NCBI GenBank assembly: GCA_016748015.1
Contig: JAAOMT010000620.1
Span: 727,322-791,321 of the forward strand
Origin: Geosiphon pyriformis
Taxonomy: Eukaryota; Glomeromycota; Glomeromycetes; Archaeosporales; Geosiphonaceae
Reading direction: 5' to 3'
Length of the DNA: 64,000 nucleotides
Shown piece by piece: positions 1 to 15,480 of this stretch (positions are counted from its first letter, which is position 1; the number at the start of each line of letters is the position of its first letter). A program made the translations under genes and the position numbers. The notes beneath the pieces were generated by a model. The model was not told the origin of the DNA. It worked only from the letters and a program-made list of their open reading frames with translations, and searched no databases.

Positions 1-249
1 ATAGTCAAAGCTGGTTTCTTCAATCAAACATTTTTTCTTTATGTCAACACTATTAGACTCAATGATGTCACCAGTCTCAAATTTCCATGAATGGCCACTT
101 GACTTCTTACTATGTCTACCTTTGTTACCAACATTTTCTTCCAAAGCATTACTCTTTCTTTATTTTCTTGGCAAAACAGGTTTAAAACCTCCACCAAAGC
201 CAAAATCTTTAACAATCTTTTTCATGACAGCAATACTGGGGCCAACCAT
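1..249 (-). pseudogene. LINE ORF1 N-terminal fragment, cut by window edge
   Basis: Reading from an ATG at 249-247, the first residues are MVGPSIAVMKKIVKDFGFGG, then a short K/R stretch and, after an in-frame TAA (162-160), acidic segments ending in EETSFDY. This start matches the N-terminus I remember of LINE ORF1 (nucleic-acid-binding chaperone) proteins abundant in Rhizophagus genomes; that match is from memory. An ORF1 protein would coat the element RNA during retrotransposition. The RRM-like and CCHC parts would lie beyond base 1. The internal TAA marks it as broken. It differs from the ORF1 types at 8171 and 28693, so it is a third ORF1 lineage in the window. Confidence 0.55.
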
Positions 250-3154
250 GGCCTCAAAATCAAAAAAAGGTTTGAATTTATCATACTAAATTGTAAAAAA
301 CTTCTTTCTGAAAAAACTTTTAACTTTTTTTGGGAATTTAAAACGAAGAAAAGAAAGAAGTTTTTTTGTCTTAATATAAGCCATATTATTGTTTTAGTTT
401 ATTACTTATTATTTTATTAAATTATTAAATATTATTAATAATTTAATTTATATAATATAAAAATATAACTAATTATAATAATCAAATTATATAATATTTT
501 AAACTATATAATATTTAAAAATTTGCTAAAATATTTAATAATTTACCAAAATATTTAATAATTTATAAAAATAATTTGTAATTTACTAAAATATATCTTT
601 AATTTACTAAAATAATAATAAAGAAAAAAGTACAAAATTATAGAATAATATTACAACAAGTTGTATAAATCAATTAGCTAATACAAATTAATAAAATAAA
701 TTTTACTTTAAAAACTAAAATTTTTTTATAATTATTACTGTTTTAAAATTTAAAATATTAATTAATATTTTGAAATTGATTAGTTACTAATTTTAATAAT
801 TACTTAATTAATTTTAGATTTGAATTAAAAATTTTATTTTTATATATTTTTTTATTTAAATTTTAAATTTTTTTTTATATTATTAAATAGTTTACAGTTA
901 AAATTTTCCATAAAAAAGTTGATTTTTACAACAAAATAACTATATTAAATAATTAGTATAAATTCAATAGCAATAATGATCTAAAATATAAAAAGATATT
1001 TAAAAAATAAATTAACTTATTAAAAGTTTATTAACTTTTATTAATAACAAATTTAACAGAAAAATAATATTAATAACCAAATTTTTTATTATTAAACATA
1101 ACAAATACATTGTTTAAGTTATTTATTTATTTTTAATTAATATTTAATATTTGTAATTAGTTTAATATAAAAAAATTAAACAAAAATTACAAAAAAATTC
1201 AAGATTTTAATTTTATTAAATAATTTATAATATTAATAAATATAATATTTAATTTATAAAATAAATATTAAATTTTCAAATATTAAAAATAATTTTTTTT
1301 TTTTTTTAAAAAACATTAAAAAACATTTATTTATTTAAAATTTATTACAATTTACAAAGAATATAAAATTTTAATTCTTAATATTTATTTTTCTAAAAAG
1401 TAATAAAGTTTAACATTATTTTTTATAACTTTAACAATCATTTTGTTATTTTATTTATTGTTTAGATATTAAAATTATACATAATAATATTTTTTAAAAA
1501 AAGTTATTACAAATAGTTTTAAATTTTATAGAAGTTATTAAATATTTATTTTTAAAATTAATTAATATTTTTTTTATTAAAAACTATCTTAAATTAACAT
1601 AAATTAATTAAAACAATATTAATAAAAATAATTTAAATAGCTTATAATAAAATATATTAACATATTTATTTAAAATAATAATAATTTAAAAAAAACCCAA
1701 TTTAATTTTTGTATAATTAACAAAAATTTACTAATAATAGCTAATTATACTTAATATTTAATTTTTTTAATATAATAACTGATTTATTTTGATGTTTTTT
1801 ACTTTTTTGATAAGTAATCAAATATTTAATAAGATAATTTTATGATTATTTTTGTATTTTTTATCAAACAATTTTTGACTTTATAATTTTAATGTTTTTT
1901 TTAATTAATTAGTAAAACAATAAAACAAAATAAAACAAAACAAAAATAAATAAATAAATAAAATAATAAAATAGAAAATTAGTATTTGATTAATAGTTAT
2001 GATTAAGAATTATTGTTTTAATATTAATTAATAATAAATAATTTTAACAAAATAAATATTAATTCATAAAATTTTAATGATAAATAATTAGTTTGTAATT
2101 TTTATTTAAAAAACATTTTATTTTAAGTATTAAATTTTTAACTATTAAAGTTATTTAATAAAAATTTAATTATTTTTTTGCTTTTATTATTATTATTATA
2201 TATATATAAATTTTTATAATACAAATTTTTAAATTCTTAATAATTTTTATATTTTTTTTGAATTTCTAATATATAATTAATTAATTTATATTATATTTAA
2301 TTATTAATTGTTTTATATTATTCTATAAGTAATATTAATTACTAGTTTATTAAAAAAAGAACAACAAATATTAAACAATAGACATATTTAATTTTTAATA
2401 AATTTATAGACTTTATTAATAGTTTTAATAAAAAAATAACAAATTTTAATTTTATGTAAATAATTATCAATTTAATAAAAAATGTTTATTTATTAAATAA
2501 TAATTTATTAGATAAATAAAATACTGTTTTTTAATATTTTAAGTTGTTTTTTGTTAAAATGACTTTTTTAGTCATTTAAATAACAAAAAAAATCAATAAA
2601 AAAAAATAATAGTTTGGCTACTAATTTATTGTTAAAAACTTTAAAAGAATTTTAGATAAAAAAAAACTTACATTCAAAACCCAAAAAAGTGTTTTTTTAA
2701 AAACTATAGAAAAAATGGTGGTTGCTTGTTTTTACTCTTTTTTATATATATAATTTTTTTATAAACTAATTTTTATTTAATAAATTAAATAATTATGTAT
2801 ATTTAAACATCTTTATAGTTTAATTTTAAATTTATACCCAAATTATACTTCTTTATATATTGATAATATTGTGTACCAAATTAGCCAAAAAAATTCAAAA
2901 ATAAACATTAAAAACGTGAAAATTCTTAATGGGTTGCATATTCAATTCCCAAATTACAATTAAGCTATCCTGGCTTAAGAGTGCAATTATTTATCTTAAT
3001 ATACAGGTTAGGATCAAAGAAATACATATTACCGTGCATATTTGTAGCTTGAAAAAACAATAGTATTATAATTAATAAGAATTTTTGACTTAATAATTCA
3101 AAAATGCCATGATTTCTGTCAAACACAGAAATAACACTTCGATGACCGTATGCT
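250..3154. other. AT-rich DNA without recognisable gene
   Basis: About 2.9 kb dominated by A/T runs, with short (TA)n and poly-A/T tracts such as 2200-2220. No open frame here resembles a known protein. The last 200 bases (about 2965-3154) are the likely 3-prime flank or UTR of the SR140 gene. I see no tRNA, rRNA or structured repeat. Confidence 0.6.
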
Positions 3155-6940
<3,786 letters not shown>

Positions 6941-8049
6941 TGTGCTGATTTGGAGCAATTTTTTGGCTAAAGATTGGAATTTGATATTTTACTTTCGAGA
7001 TATTTCATTATATGGAACATACTGTAACAAAACCAGATTTGTGTTACCAAAGAATTTCAGGGATCAAAACTCGGTCATTATCATTGAAAAATTGGCATGC
7101 TAGGAATCTTTAAAAAATTGATATGCTGTAAATCTTTGTTTAAGTTTTTTATCTTAATTAATATTCAGGTTTTTAAATTGTTTTACTGTTAAAATAAGCA
7201 ATTTTCAAGTTTTTTTGTTATGCTTTTTAAGTATTTGGTAGTATTTTTATTAGTAAAATATTTATAGTTATAAAAATTGCTTAATAATACTTTGTAAAAA
7301 CATTTTTTTTAAATAAAATAGTAATTAATCAATTTTTTGTTAATTTAAAAACACTTTTTATATTTAATTAGAAATTTTTTTTTTAAAGTTTTATTAAAAA
7401 AACTTATTCAAAAAGTCTTGGTATAATTTTTGTTTTTTTTAAAAATCTTAAATTATTTAATAAAAAACTAGTAACCAATTATTTTTTTCTTTTATTTTCT
7501 GTTTAAATAACCAAAAAAGTCAAAATAATCAAAAAACAACTTTTTTTGATTTTTATTATATATTAATAACAACTTCTTTAAAATGCTAAAAAAATCATTT
7601 TCTGGTATTTTTAATGTTAGTTTTAATGTTTTAAAACCAGTTTTTTTCTTATAGAAAATAAAACTTTGGTTTTTTTTGGTTTTTTTGTTAAATTTATATT
7701 TGTATTAATAATAATATTTAGTTTTATTGTAACTGTAAATAATTTTTATTTTTATTTTAAACAATAATAATAAAAATATATTATTTAATGTGTTAATTAC
7801 TGACCAATCTTTATTAATACTAAAAATTATATTTTTAATATATAATATAAAACCAATTATATAATAAAACAAAAAAATTTATTAAATTTAAAAAAAATTA
7901 TGATTTATAATATATATATTAATTTATTAACTAAATACTTTAAAAAAACAAAAACAATTTAAAAAACTTTAATTTATTATTATTAATTTATTTTAAAAAA
8001 AAATATTATCAAATATATTAAAATTTATAATATTTATTAAAAAAAGTAA
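6941..8049. other. AT-rich intergenic DNA upstream of SR140
   Basis: No protein-like reading on either strand. The part nearest 6941 is the presumed promoter and 5-prime UTR of the minus-strand SR140 gene; no clear core promoter motif stands out. From about 7140 the sequence becomes runs of A and T like those left of the gene, so the gene is an island between two AT-rich blocks. Confidence 0.55.
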
Positions 8050-8293
8050 AAGATCTTTCTCTTGTTAATCTTCTGGTCACAATAAAAGCTGGATTTTACC
8101 AAAGAAATAAATTTTTTTACTTCCTATTTTTTTTGTTTTTGCAGTTATTTCTTCTAACATATTTTTATTCATGGTTATGAATTCAACAGGCTTATCTACT
8201 AGAGGGTCAATAGCAGATTTGGCTGGATTAGGAACTCAGTCTGGTGTCAAATCTAAGTGTTTGGTAGGTGCTTATTTGCACAGTGCTTCATAC
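8050..8293 (+). pseudogene. LINE 5-prime end: UTR and ORF1 N-terminus, truncated by an LTR
   Basis: From ATG 8171 the reading contains NSTGLSTRGSIADLAGLGTQ and continues to HSASY, where the G1 LTR starts at 8294. I recall this N-terminus from a second type of Rhizophagus LINE ORF1; that is memory, not a search. About 120 bases upstream look like a 5-prime UTR. Only about 41 residues remain. The continuation is not found right of the G1 element at 26392, so the insertion site was later rearranged or deleted. Confidence 0.5.
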
Positions 8294-8960
8294 TGTTATG
8301 GGTTGGAGTAACAAGCTAACAAATAGCAAAGGAGAACAAGATTATAGGGTAATGAAAATAATTAAAGGGGAATTCAACTTTAAAGAGTGAATTGAATGAG
8401 TATGGATTCAATGTGCGAGATCAGTCTCATAAAATATCTTAGTCGCTATTTTTTTCAAAGATAACTAGGGAATCTGAAGGTAGAGGAATAGTCCATACTG
8501 TCAACAATTGATTACCACTGGTATAATTCTATGCCTTACGTCGGTACTCTTAAAATTCAATATTAGGTATCAACTTGTGCTTTTTAGTCACGTTTATTCA
8601 AATAATCTTCAAATGCTACAATTATATATGTTAGGAAAAGGCCAACAAGTAATCTTTTATCCTAAGATGTTCGGATACTTGAAGGTAGAAAAAGGGAAAT
8701 TATTGATAAGAGAGTGATTGAAATAAAAGTTGTTATTTTTATTTATTTGATTCTTGTCTGAGAGATGATTTTCTATAGCTAAAAGATTCATTGCTTATAT
8801 AGCTAATGAAAGTGGTCAATGACTAGGTCAATGATCAAGTCAATGATCAGGTTAATGGTCAGATCAATGATCACTATCTAAAAATAGAGTGGCTAATTAT
8901 ATGACATCAGTGGCTAATACATGTAATAACTAATAAAAATTATGAGTTTCAACCATAACA
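8294..8960 (-). repeat. G1 copy 1, 3-prime LTR
   Basis: Begins TGTTATGGG and ends CATAACA, the inverted ends typical of LTRs. Closely matches 25712-26391 along its length. It contains five tandem 12-bp units at 8814-8873. The polypurine tract (GGAGAGGATGA on the minus strand) abuts it at 8961. Confidence 0.85.
8814..8873 (+). repeat. 12-bp tandem repeat in G1 LTR (5 units)
   Basis: Five consecutive 12-mers of consensus RGTCAATGATCA. The same array is in every G1 LTR with different copy number: 6 units at 26233-26304, 9 at 26572-26679 (reverse orientation), 4 at 46122-46169, 8 at 62847-62942. It lies in the part of the LTR that should be U3 or R, so it could be an enhancer-like array; function is inference. 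Confidence 0.8.
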
Positions 8961-9660
8961 TCATCCTCTCCAAAGAGATTGAACTCTGGTGAAATCAAGC
9001 TATTTATAGGATATTCTAATTGAAGAGTTTTGTCTAACTCAAAACTAACTAGTTTGTTGAAGTCTTTTGTGGATAGAGTATATAGTACTTGAGACAAAAT
9101 AAGCTTTGTATCCAAGAGACCAAATCTTTGTATAAGAGTTTTGGCTCTTCTTATAATGGTCAAAACTCTTAAAATATCTAAACGTATAATGCCCAAAATT
9201 TCCACTTGTATCTCTGAAGTTGTTTTCTTTATTTCTTCTATGATTTCACCAAGATGACCATAGAGTTTTAGTTGTCTTCCATATGACAAGTTTTTGTCTA
9301 TGGGCAAGATTTCCTTAATTGTTTTTCCAATTGTCATGGAAGGTGTAAGTATTGCTGCTGTTATGCTTTCCAGCAAATACTTATCCATTTTGCTACCAAT
9401 TTTTTCTCTTCTGGTAGTGGTTTTCTTTGGTCTAATAACAGTATGTGTTCTATTGTTATTAGTTATGATGGTTTGTTTTCCAATGGTCAGAGTAGCATTT
9501 GGATAATTTTTGATCCAGTACTCATGAAGAGTATAGAAAGCATTTTAAATGTTTTGATCTAGGAAATAATTGTTTATGTCAATTGAAGATACCTCTGTTT
9601 TGGGAATGGTGCATTTATTTATATCTGATTTTTGTTGATCATTTGGGTTGGTATTATCAC
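8930..9660 (-). pseudogene. Extra 3-prime ORF of G1 copy 1 (unknown function)
   Basis: About 240 residues on the minus strand, one in-frame TAA early on; the uninterrupted part from an ATG at 9388 is 152 aa. It overlaps the end of the integrase frame in a different phase and runs 31 bases into the LTR, so the polypurine tract is coding (LFGEDDVMV). Contents: a Tyr/Asn-rich start (FYTLHEYWIKNYPNA), a basic stretch (RPKKTTTRREKIGSK), then mostly helix-forming sequence. No signal peptide or membrane segment is visible, which argues against env. The same ORF is kept in G1 copy 2 (46228-46920). It occupies the same place as the extra ORFs of G2 and G3. I do not recognise it. Confidence 0.6.
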
Positions 9661-11797
9661 AACAGATAACCAATCAAGTCGTTTGTAATATTTCTTGAGT
9701 CGTGTACCATGAACAGGATGATTATTGAAGATTGTTTTATATTGATCTTGTAAGATATAAGAACTATTGTTCAAAACTTTGTTGACTATAAAAGATCCTT
9801 TCCACTGGCTAGAGAATTTATCACCATAGACATTGTCTCTGTCTGAATAGTATTCTAAAACTAAGTCACTAATACTTAAGAAAAGTGTTTTATATGTTTT
9901 CTTTTTCTTAAGCTTCTCTTGGAATTGTTTTATCTTTTCAAAAGCAATTATCCGTGCTTCTACTAATGAGTCAAGAATAGTACTAAGTCTTTTTTGCAGA
10001 GTGTCTTTGTAATTCTCTATTGTTATTTTTTTAAAGAGTATTGTTTCAATGTCAGTTTCTATTGGTAGGGTTGCCATTCATCCATAGAATAGATAAAAGA
10101 GTTCATAACTTGTTATGTCATGATTCACAGTTCTATAAGTAAACAAAGCTGAAGGCAATACTTTGTCCCATAAGTTTGTTTCTTCACTGGTTTTGGCTAA
10201 GGTTTCACATAGTGTTCTATTGAAATGTTCTACTAGGCCATTTGTTTAGGGGTGATAAGAAGAGAAAAGTTTGTGACATATTCCCATTTTTCTGCAAAGT
10301 TCTTCAACAAGTGTACTGAGAAAAGCTCTTTCTCTGTCAGATAAAAGTTCTTTGGAACAGCCATGGCGACAAATAATATCTTCATAAATGAAATTGGCTA
10401 TTGAGACTGCTGTTTGGTCTGAAGTGGCTCTTGCTTCTACCCATTTTGTAAGATAGTCAGTAGCTGTGATAATATATCTGTTGCCATCAGGAGTTATTGT
10501 TAAAGGTCCAACAACATCTATACCAATTCTATCAAAGGGTTGACCAACAGAGATTGGATGGATATCTTCTTTGCAATTGGGTTTTCCTCTTCTTTGGCAG
10601 ATATCACAGGTTTTGATGTATTCAGCAATGTCTTTTCTCAAGGTAGGCCAATAATAACGAGCTAGAGTTTTCTGAATTGTTTTTGTTTTTTCAAAGTGTC
10701 CAGCTAATGGATCAGTATGCATATTGTGGATCACAATTTCTCTTTCTTCAAATTTGATGACTTTCTAAGAGTGGTCAAGATCTTTTCTATTTCTTTTATA
10801 AAATTGGTTCTGGCAAATCAAATAGAAATTTGATTGTTTGCACAAATGTTCTCTTTGTTGTTGTGTGTATTTCAGTGGGTATTGTCCTTTACCCAAAAAT
10901 TCTATTAAGGCAAAGTAGTTGTCCAAGTCCATTATCGTGTTTGTCAAAAAAAAAGAGAAATTACTAATAATTAAGTTGGTTTGGTTTAAGAGAGTTGTTC
11001 TGTCACTAGATGGTAAGTTTGGAAAAAGTGTTGGCGTTTTGATGATTAGCTCCTTTGCGATGTTGAATATCATAGTTGAATTCATTCAAGTGGAGTATCC
11101 AGCAAGTTATCTGTTTGTGTTCTAGCCTCTTTTTGTTGTGCAGCCAAACCAAAGCTTGGTGATCTGTTACCACCAAAAACTTCACACCAAGAAGATACTT
11201 ACTCCAGTAACTGGTGGACCATATTACTGCTAAGCATTCTTGTTTAGTGACTGAATAGTTCTGTTCTACTGGGAAAATGGTTCTACTGGTATAGACTATG
11301 GCATGTTCTTTGCCATCTTCATCTTTTTGGGAGAAAACAGTACCAAGTCCAAAGCCAGATACATCAGTGTGGAGGATAAAGGGTCGATCTAGATCAGGTT
11401 GCTTGAGGATGGGTTCTATAACCAGTTTTTTCTTTAAAGTTTCAAAGGCTTTTTGCTGATGTGTTCCCCAATAGTAATTGACATTTTTTCTGAGTAGTTG
11501 ATTGAGAGGAGAGGTGATTTTGGAGAAATCCTTGACAAATTTGCGATAATAAGAGGCCAAACCAAGAAAAGAGCATAGTTCATAAATGTTCATTGGTTGT
11601 TTGATGTTTTGGACTTTTTCAACTTTGGCTGGGTCAGAAAAAATTTTATCTTTTGTGATAAGATGACCAAGGAACTGGGTGGATTGTCTTCCAAAAAAAG
11701 ATTTGATTGGGTTGATCTTAAGGCCAACATTTCTAAGGAGGTCAAAAACCTTTTGCAAATGTTCCAGGTGTTCATTCCAGGTTTTTGAGTATACCAT
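9619..11797 (-). pseudogene. G1 copy 1 pol, 3-prime part: RT end, RNase H, integrase
   Basis: Continues the RT exactly after the YLDDIMV box that lies at 22224-22250, from which G2 copy A separates it. 11797-11006 encodes RT thumb/connection (FLGHLITKDKI) and RNase H (ILHTDVSGFGLGTVFSQ ... VTDHQALVWL). 11000-9619 encodes integrase: an HHCC-like zinc region (NMHTDPLAGH ... CDICQRRG), the catalytic core with D in GIDVVGPL and D in LLSDRERAF, and a basic C-terminal region. Stops at 10758, 10246 and about 10080 and small frameshifts break the frame, so it is listed as a pseudogene. Confidence 0.8.
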
Positions 11798-12596
11798 TGT
11801 TACAGGAGATTATTTCTGCTGTTGAAGTAAATAACAACCCGTAACTTGGTGCTCATGAAGCTACTTCCATTGATAAGATTCTGCAAGCATTATATCTGAA
11901 GGTTTTGATGGAGTCTTTTGTATAATGGACAGAGATTCAATAGTTGTTTTATCCATAGCTTCTCAGACTTGCAAGTCTGTCAATTTTCTTCTCGGCTTGG
12001 TGGCCGGCAATCTTCTAGTAAGTAATCTGTATCTCCTGTATGTGTCCTACTCTTTCGCAGAGGTCTTTTACCAGACAATTCTTGATGTCAGTAATCAGTG
12101 CTTTTCAATCAATGAGTTAGTGCACAATAATAAAAAATTAAAATAAAGAAAAATAAGAGAAAGAAAAGAAATAAGCCAAGGTGATTTGCAGATTAATATC
12201 TCATCAATAGCCATGATCAAGAGCTATTGTTTCAGTGTGATTAAGTATCACTTATTATTAACATAAAATGTTGATAGTGGAAAGTGGATTGAGATATGGA
12301 ATAATTATTTATTTGATGATTTTTGTTGCTAGACTAAGAATTCTGTGGTATCGATTCTGTTTTTTCTGTTTCTAATACTACCGCTATATATACATAATTA
12401 AGATTCCTCAATTCCTTGATTCTTCATGACAGAAATCCTGGAATTCCTGGAATCCTGTGATTCTTTGTCGGGGAATCCTGAAATTTCTGGAATCCTGCAA
12501 TTCCTAAGAGGAATCCTGGAATTCCACATTTACTATGCTTACTTCTGATTGGCTAATAATTATGCTAATATATTTCCTATATTTCTATGAGTAACA
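11798..12596 (-). repeat. G2 copy A, 3-prime LTR
   Basis: TGTTA...TAACA ends, pairs with 21421-22219. A TATA-like TATATATAC (12384-12392; TATATA on the minus strand too) is kept in all G2 LTRs. The presumed U3 carries tandem GGAATCCTG/AATTCCT units around 12430-12535 that are absent from G2 copy B. A polypurine tract (AAAAAGAGGAAATAA on the minus strand) abuts it. Confidence 0.88.
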
Positions 12597-12609
12597 TTAT
12601 TTCCTCTTT

Positions 12610-13269
12610 TTAATATTGAGCTCCGTCGAAATCCAACTCATGTAATTTCCCCTCTTGAAGTATTTCCTGGATTTTGTTTTTGAGAATTATTTGTGTTATT
12701 TGGGTCTGTACTTCTTCAAATTGAGCATTGGTGATTTTTCCCAATTGATTACTGGTGACCATATCCATTGTTTTGTTAAGCAATATTTTTGGTTTATCCT
12801 AAAATGCTGTGTGTATTTGGTATATGGCTCGGACTTGTGTGGATAAGTTGTTCTTTCCCACAAAATGTTCTAATTGTTGTAGTATTCTTTTGTTGAATAA
12901 TCACTTTGTTTTATCTGTATATAGATTCTGGATATTTATGTATTGTCCCAAGTAAAAATAACAATAGTTTCTTGGAAATTGTTGTATTCACCAATTCCAA
13001 GTTTCTTTAGTCAACTCTTAATATAGTGACTCTTTTGTTGATTTTTTTATTGCTAATTTTACTTTTGCCATAATTTTGTCTATCATATCTTCAGTTTTTT
13101 TTGGTGTTCTGAGTTGCAATGTCTTTTTAGTATCTTGATATCAAATGATTTGTTGGTTGATTGTAATCTCCATTTCCTGGTGTTAGATTAATTGAAAGAG
13201 TTGTTGTGCTAGTGTGTAAATGTTGTCTGTAATTTCCATTTTTCTGATATTTTCTGTCATATCTACCAT
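12610..13269 (-). pseudogene. Extra 3-prime ORF of G2 copy A (unknown function)
   Basis: A 660-base frame (about 219 codons) from ATG 13269 to TAA 12610 between integrase and the polypurine tract. It has six in-frame stops, most where Gln or Trp would fit. Without them it is homologous along its length to 40437-41096 of G2 copy B (shared INNQII, ELTKE, LGKIT/WGRIN blocks) and, in the last 90 residues, to the G3 ORF at 50105-50739. The C-terminus is ELDFDGAQY, matching DFNGAQY in copy B and NFDGAQS in G3. The composition suggests an alpha-helical, soluble protein; no signal peptide or membrane segment. Conservation through three copies indicates a real element gene. Function unknown. Confidence 0.7.
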
Positions 13270-13293
13270 GTCTTTATATATTCTTTTGATTGA

Positions 13294-15480
13294 TCAATTT
13301 AACGTGTTGTTGTTAATAATAATTATTGGTTCCAGATCTCGTGGAATCTCATCTGGTTGGACTAGTATTCTCTGTACTCCTAATTGTGGAATATTACTGG
13401 TAAATGATAGTGTAATGTCATGATATGGCTTCAGTTGATCTCCATGTGCTGCTTTGGTTAAAATTTTGTTATCCAATCTTAATTTGTAAGCTCCATTTCC
13501 TAGAATTTCTTCTATGTGAAATGGTCCATTCCATTTTGGGTCAAATTTTCCACTCCATTGTTTTTCCGCTTTGCTATGATGTAGTAATACTTTGTCTCTA
13601 ATCTTAAATTCAACTGGTTTGTCTGGTAGTTGACTATCATGTCTTTTTTTCTGTTTTTCTTGTGACTTTTGAATATTATCAGCTGCTCTTCTTTGTTTGT
13701 TTTCCAATGTTTCTATTAAGTCATATGTTCTTTTTAGCAATGTTTCTTGAAAATTTTCTTCTGTTATTGGTTCAGCTGGATATGNNNNNNNNNNNNNNNN
13801 NNNNGTCCATTCCATTTTGGGTCAAATTTTCCACTCCATTGTTTTTCCGCTTTGCTATGATGTAGTAATACTTTGTCTCTAATCTTAAATTCAACTGGTT
13901 TGTCTGGTAGTTGACTATCATGTCTTTTTTTCTGTTTTTCTTGTGACTTTTGAATATTATCAGCTGCTCTTCTTTGTTTGTTTTCCAATGTTTCTATTAA
14001 GTCATATGTTCTTTTTAGCAATGTTTCTTGAAAATTTTCTTCTGTTATTGGTTCAGCTGGATATGTATTAATTTCTCTCTCTACTGGTAATGTTGCTGTT
14101 CTCCTATATACTAATTCAAATGGTGTTGCTTATGTAGTATCTTGTTTCATTGTCCGATAAGCAAATAGTACTGATGGTATGAACAAATCCCAATCATTCT
14201 GGTTTTCTTGGCTGAGCTTAGCTATTGCTTCACACAGTGTTCTATTGAATCTTTCTACTAATCCGTTGGTTTGTAGATAGTATGATGATAATAATAGTCT
14301 CTTGATTCTGAATCTTTGGCTCAATTCTGTTAATGTTTTGTTCACAAAATGAGTTCTTTGGTCTGATAATAATTCTTTTGGACATTCATGTCAACAAATC
14401 AAATCCTAATGAACAAATTCGGCAACGGATTCTGCATCTGCTCTTTGAATTGCTTTTGCCTTTGGCCATTTAGTGAGATAGTTCATAGCTACCACTATGT
14501 ATCTGTTTCCTCTGCTGGTAATTGTTAATAATCCGACTAAATCAATTCCAATATGGTCAAATGATTGTCTCACTTTGATTGGTTTTAATGGTTCATTGGG
14601 TCTTGTTCCTCCTTTTTGCTGACAAGCATCACAATTTTAAACATATTGAATAATGTCTGGGTACATTGATGGCCAATAATATCTCTTTCTGGTTTTTTCC
14701 ATGGTTGCTTCTTTGTGAAAATGTCCTGCTATTGGATTTGAATGCATATTAAATAATATTGTCTCTTTTTCTGGCTCCGTAATTACTCTGGTTGGTTGAT
14801 CTGGATCCCTTCTATTTTTCTGATAAAGTATATTTTGGTGAGTGATAAAATATTTTGATTGTTGTTTGATACTCTTTCATTCTGTTTGAGATAAATTCTC
14901 CTTGAACTATTGAGTGTTTATATAATGTTGCAATTGTTAATATTTTTGTATGTTCATCTTTTGTTGTATTTTTCTGTTGGTATTGTTCTGGTTTTGTTAT
15001 ATTTTTGGGTTAAAATGTTCTTAGATTTGTCTCATTTGCGATAAACTGTCTGCATTTCTGTTGTCTTTTCCTTTTTTATAATATATAGTATATTTATATG
15101 GTGCAAGTGCCATTTTCCATCTAGACTGTCTTCCATCTCCAAATTATTGTTTTTAAAGTGATGTTAATTCTTTGTGATCTGTGTACACCTTAAACTTCTG
15201 GCTCAAATATTCTTTCTATTTCATGACTGATTAGTATATTGCTAAGTGTTTTTTTTCTGGTGTTCCATAGTTCTTTTTGGCCAGTGTTAAACTTCTGCTG
15301 GCATATGCCACTGGATGTTCTCTGCCATCTGGTCCTCTTTGAGATAGTACTGCTCCTAATGCCTGGCCGGATGCATCTGTGGTGATGATAAATAGTTTGC
15401 TGTAATCTGGATAGATCAGTACTGGAGCTTATATAAGTTTTTTTTTTAGAATATCAAAAGCTTCTTGTTGACTTTTGGTC
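13294..15480 (-). pseudogene. G2 copy A pol, 3-prime part: RNase H and integrase
   Basis: RNase H (TDASGQALGAVLSQRGPDG; YTDHKELTSL) lies at about 15420-15050. Integrase follows: the HHCC zinc region (NMHSNPIAGH, CDACQQKGG) and a DDE core with GIDLVG, LLSDQRTHF and GLVERFNRTLCEA, so all three acidic residues are present. The C-terminal region (KVLLHHSKAEKQWSGKFDPK) is followed by a beta-like tail to TAA 13294. Stops occur in the RNase H end, linker and core (for example near 14395 and 14637). The C-terminal region appears twice because of the duplication around the N gap; the extra copy (13805-14065) is probably not real. Confidence 0.8.
13524..14065. other. 20-N assembly gap flanked by a perfect 261-bp duplication
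   Basis: N run at 13785-13804. Bases 13524-13784 and 13805-14065 read identically, 261 bases each, immediately on both sides. The repeated segment is ordinary integrase C-terminal coding sequence, present once in copy B. This is what an unmerged contig overlap looks like. Confidence 0.9.

Noticed and set aside
8508-8717. Open frame on plus strand (MITTGIILCLTS...) in the G1 LTR, seen again at 25926-26180
   Set aside because: It recurs because the LTR recurs; it lies antisense in noncoding LTR, and the other G1 LTRs do not keep it open.
13805-14065. A genuine tandem duplication of the integrase C-terminal domain
   Set aside because: Perfect identity abutting an N gap and a single copy in G2 copy B favour an assembly overlap.
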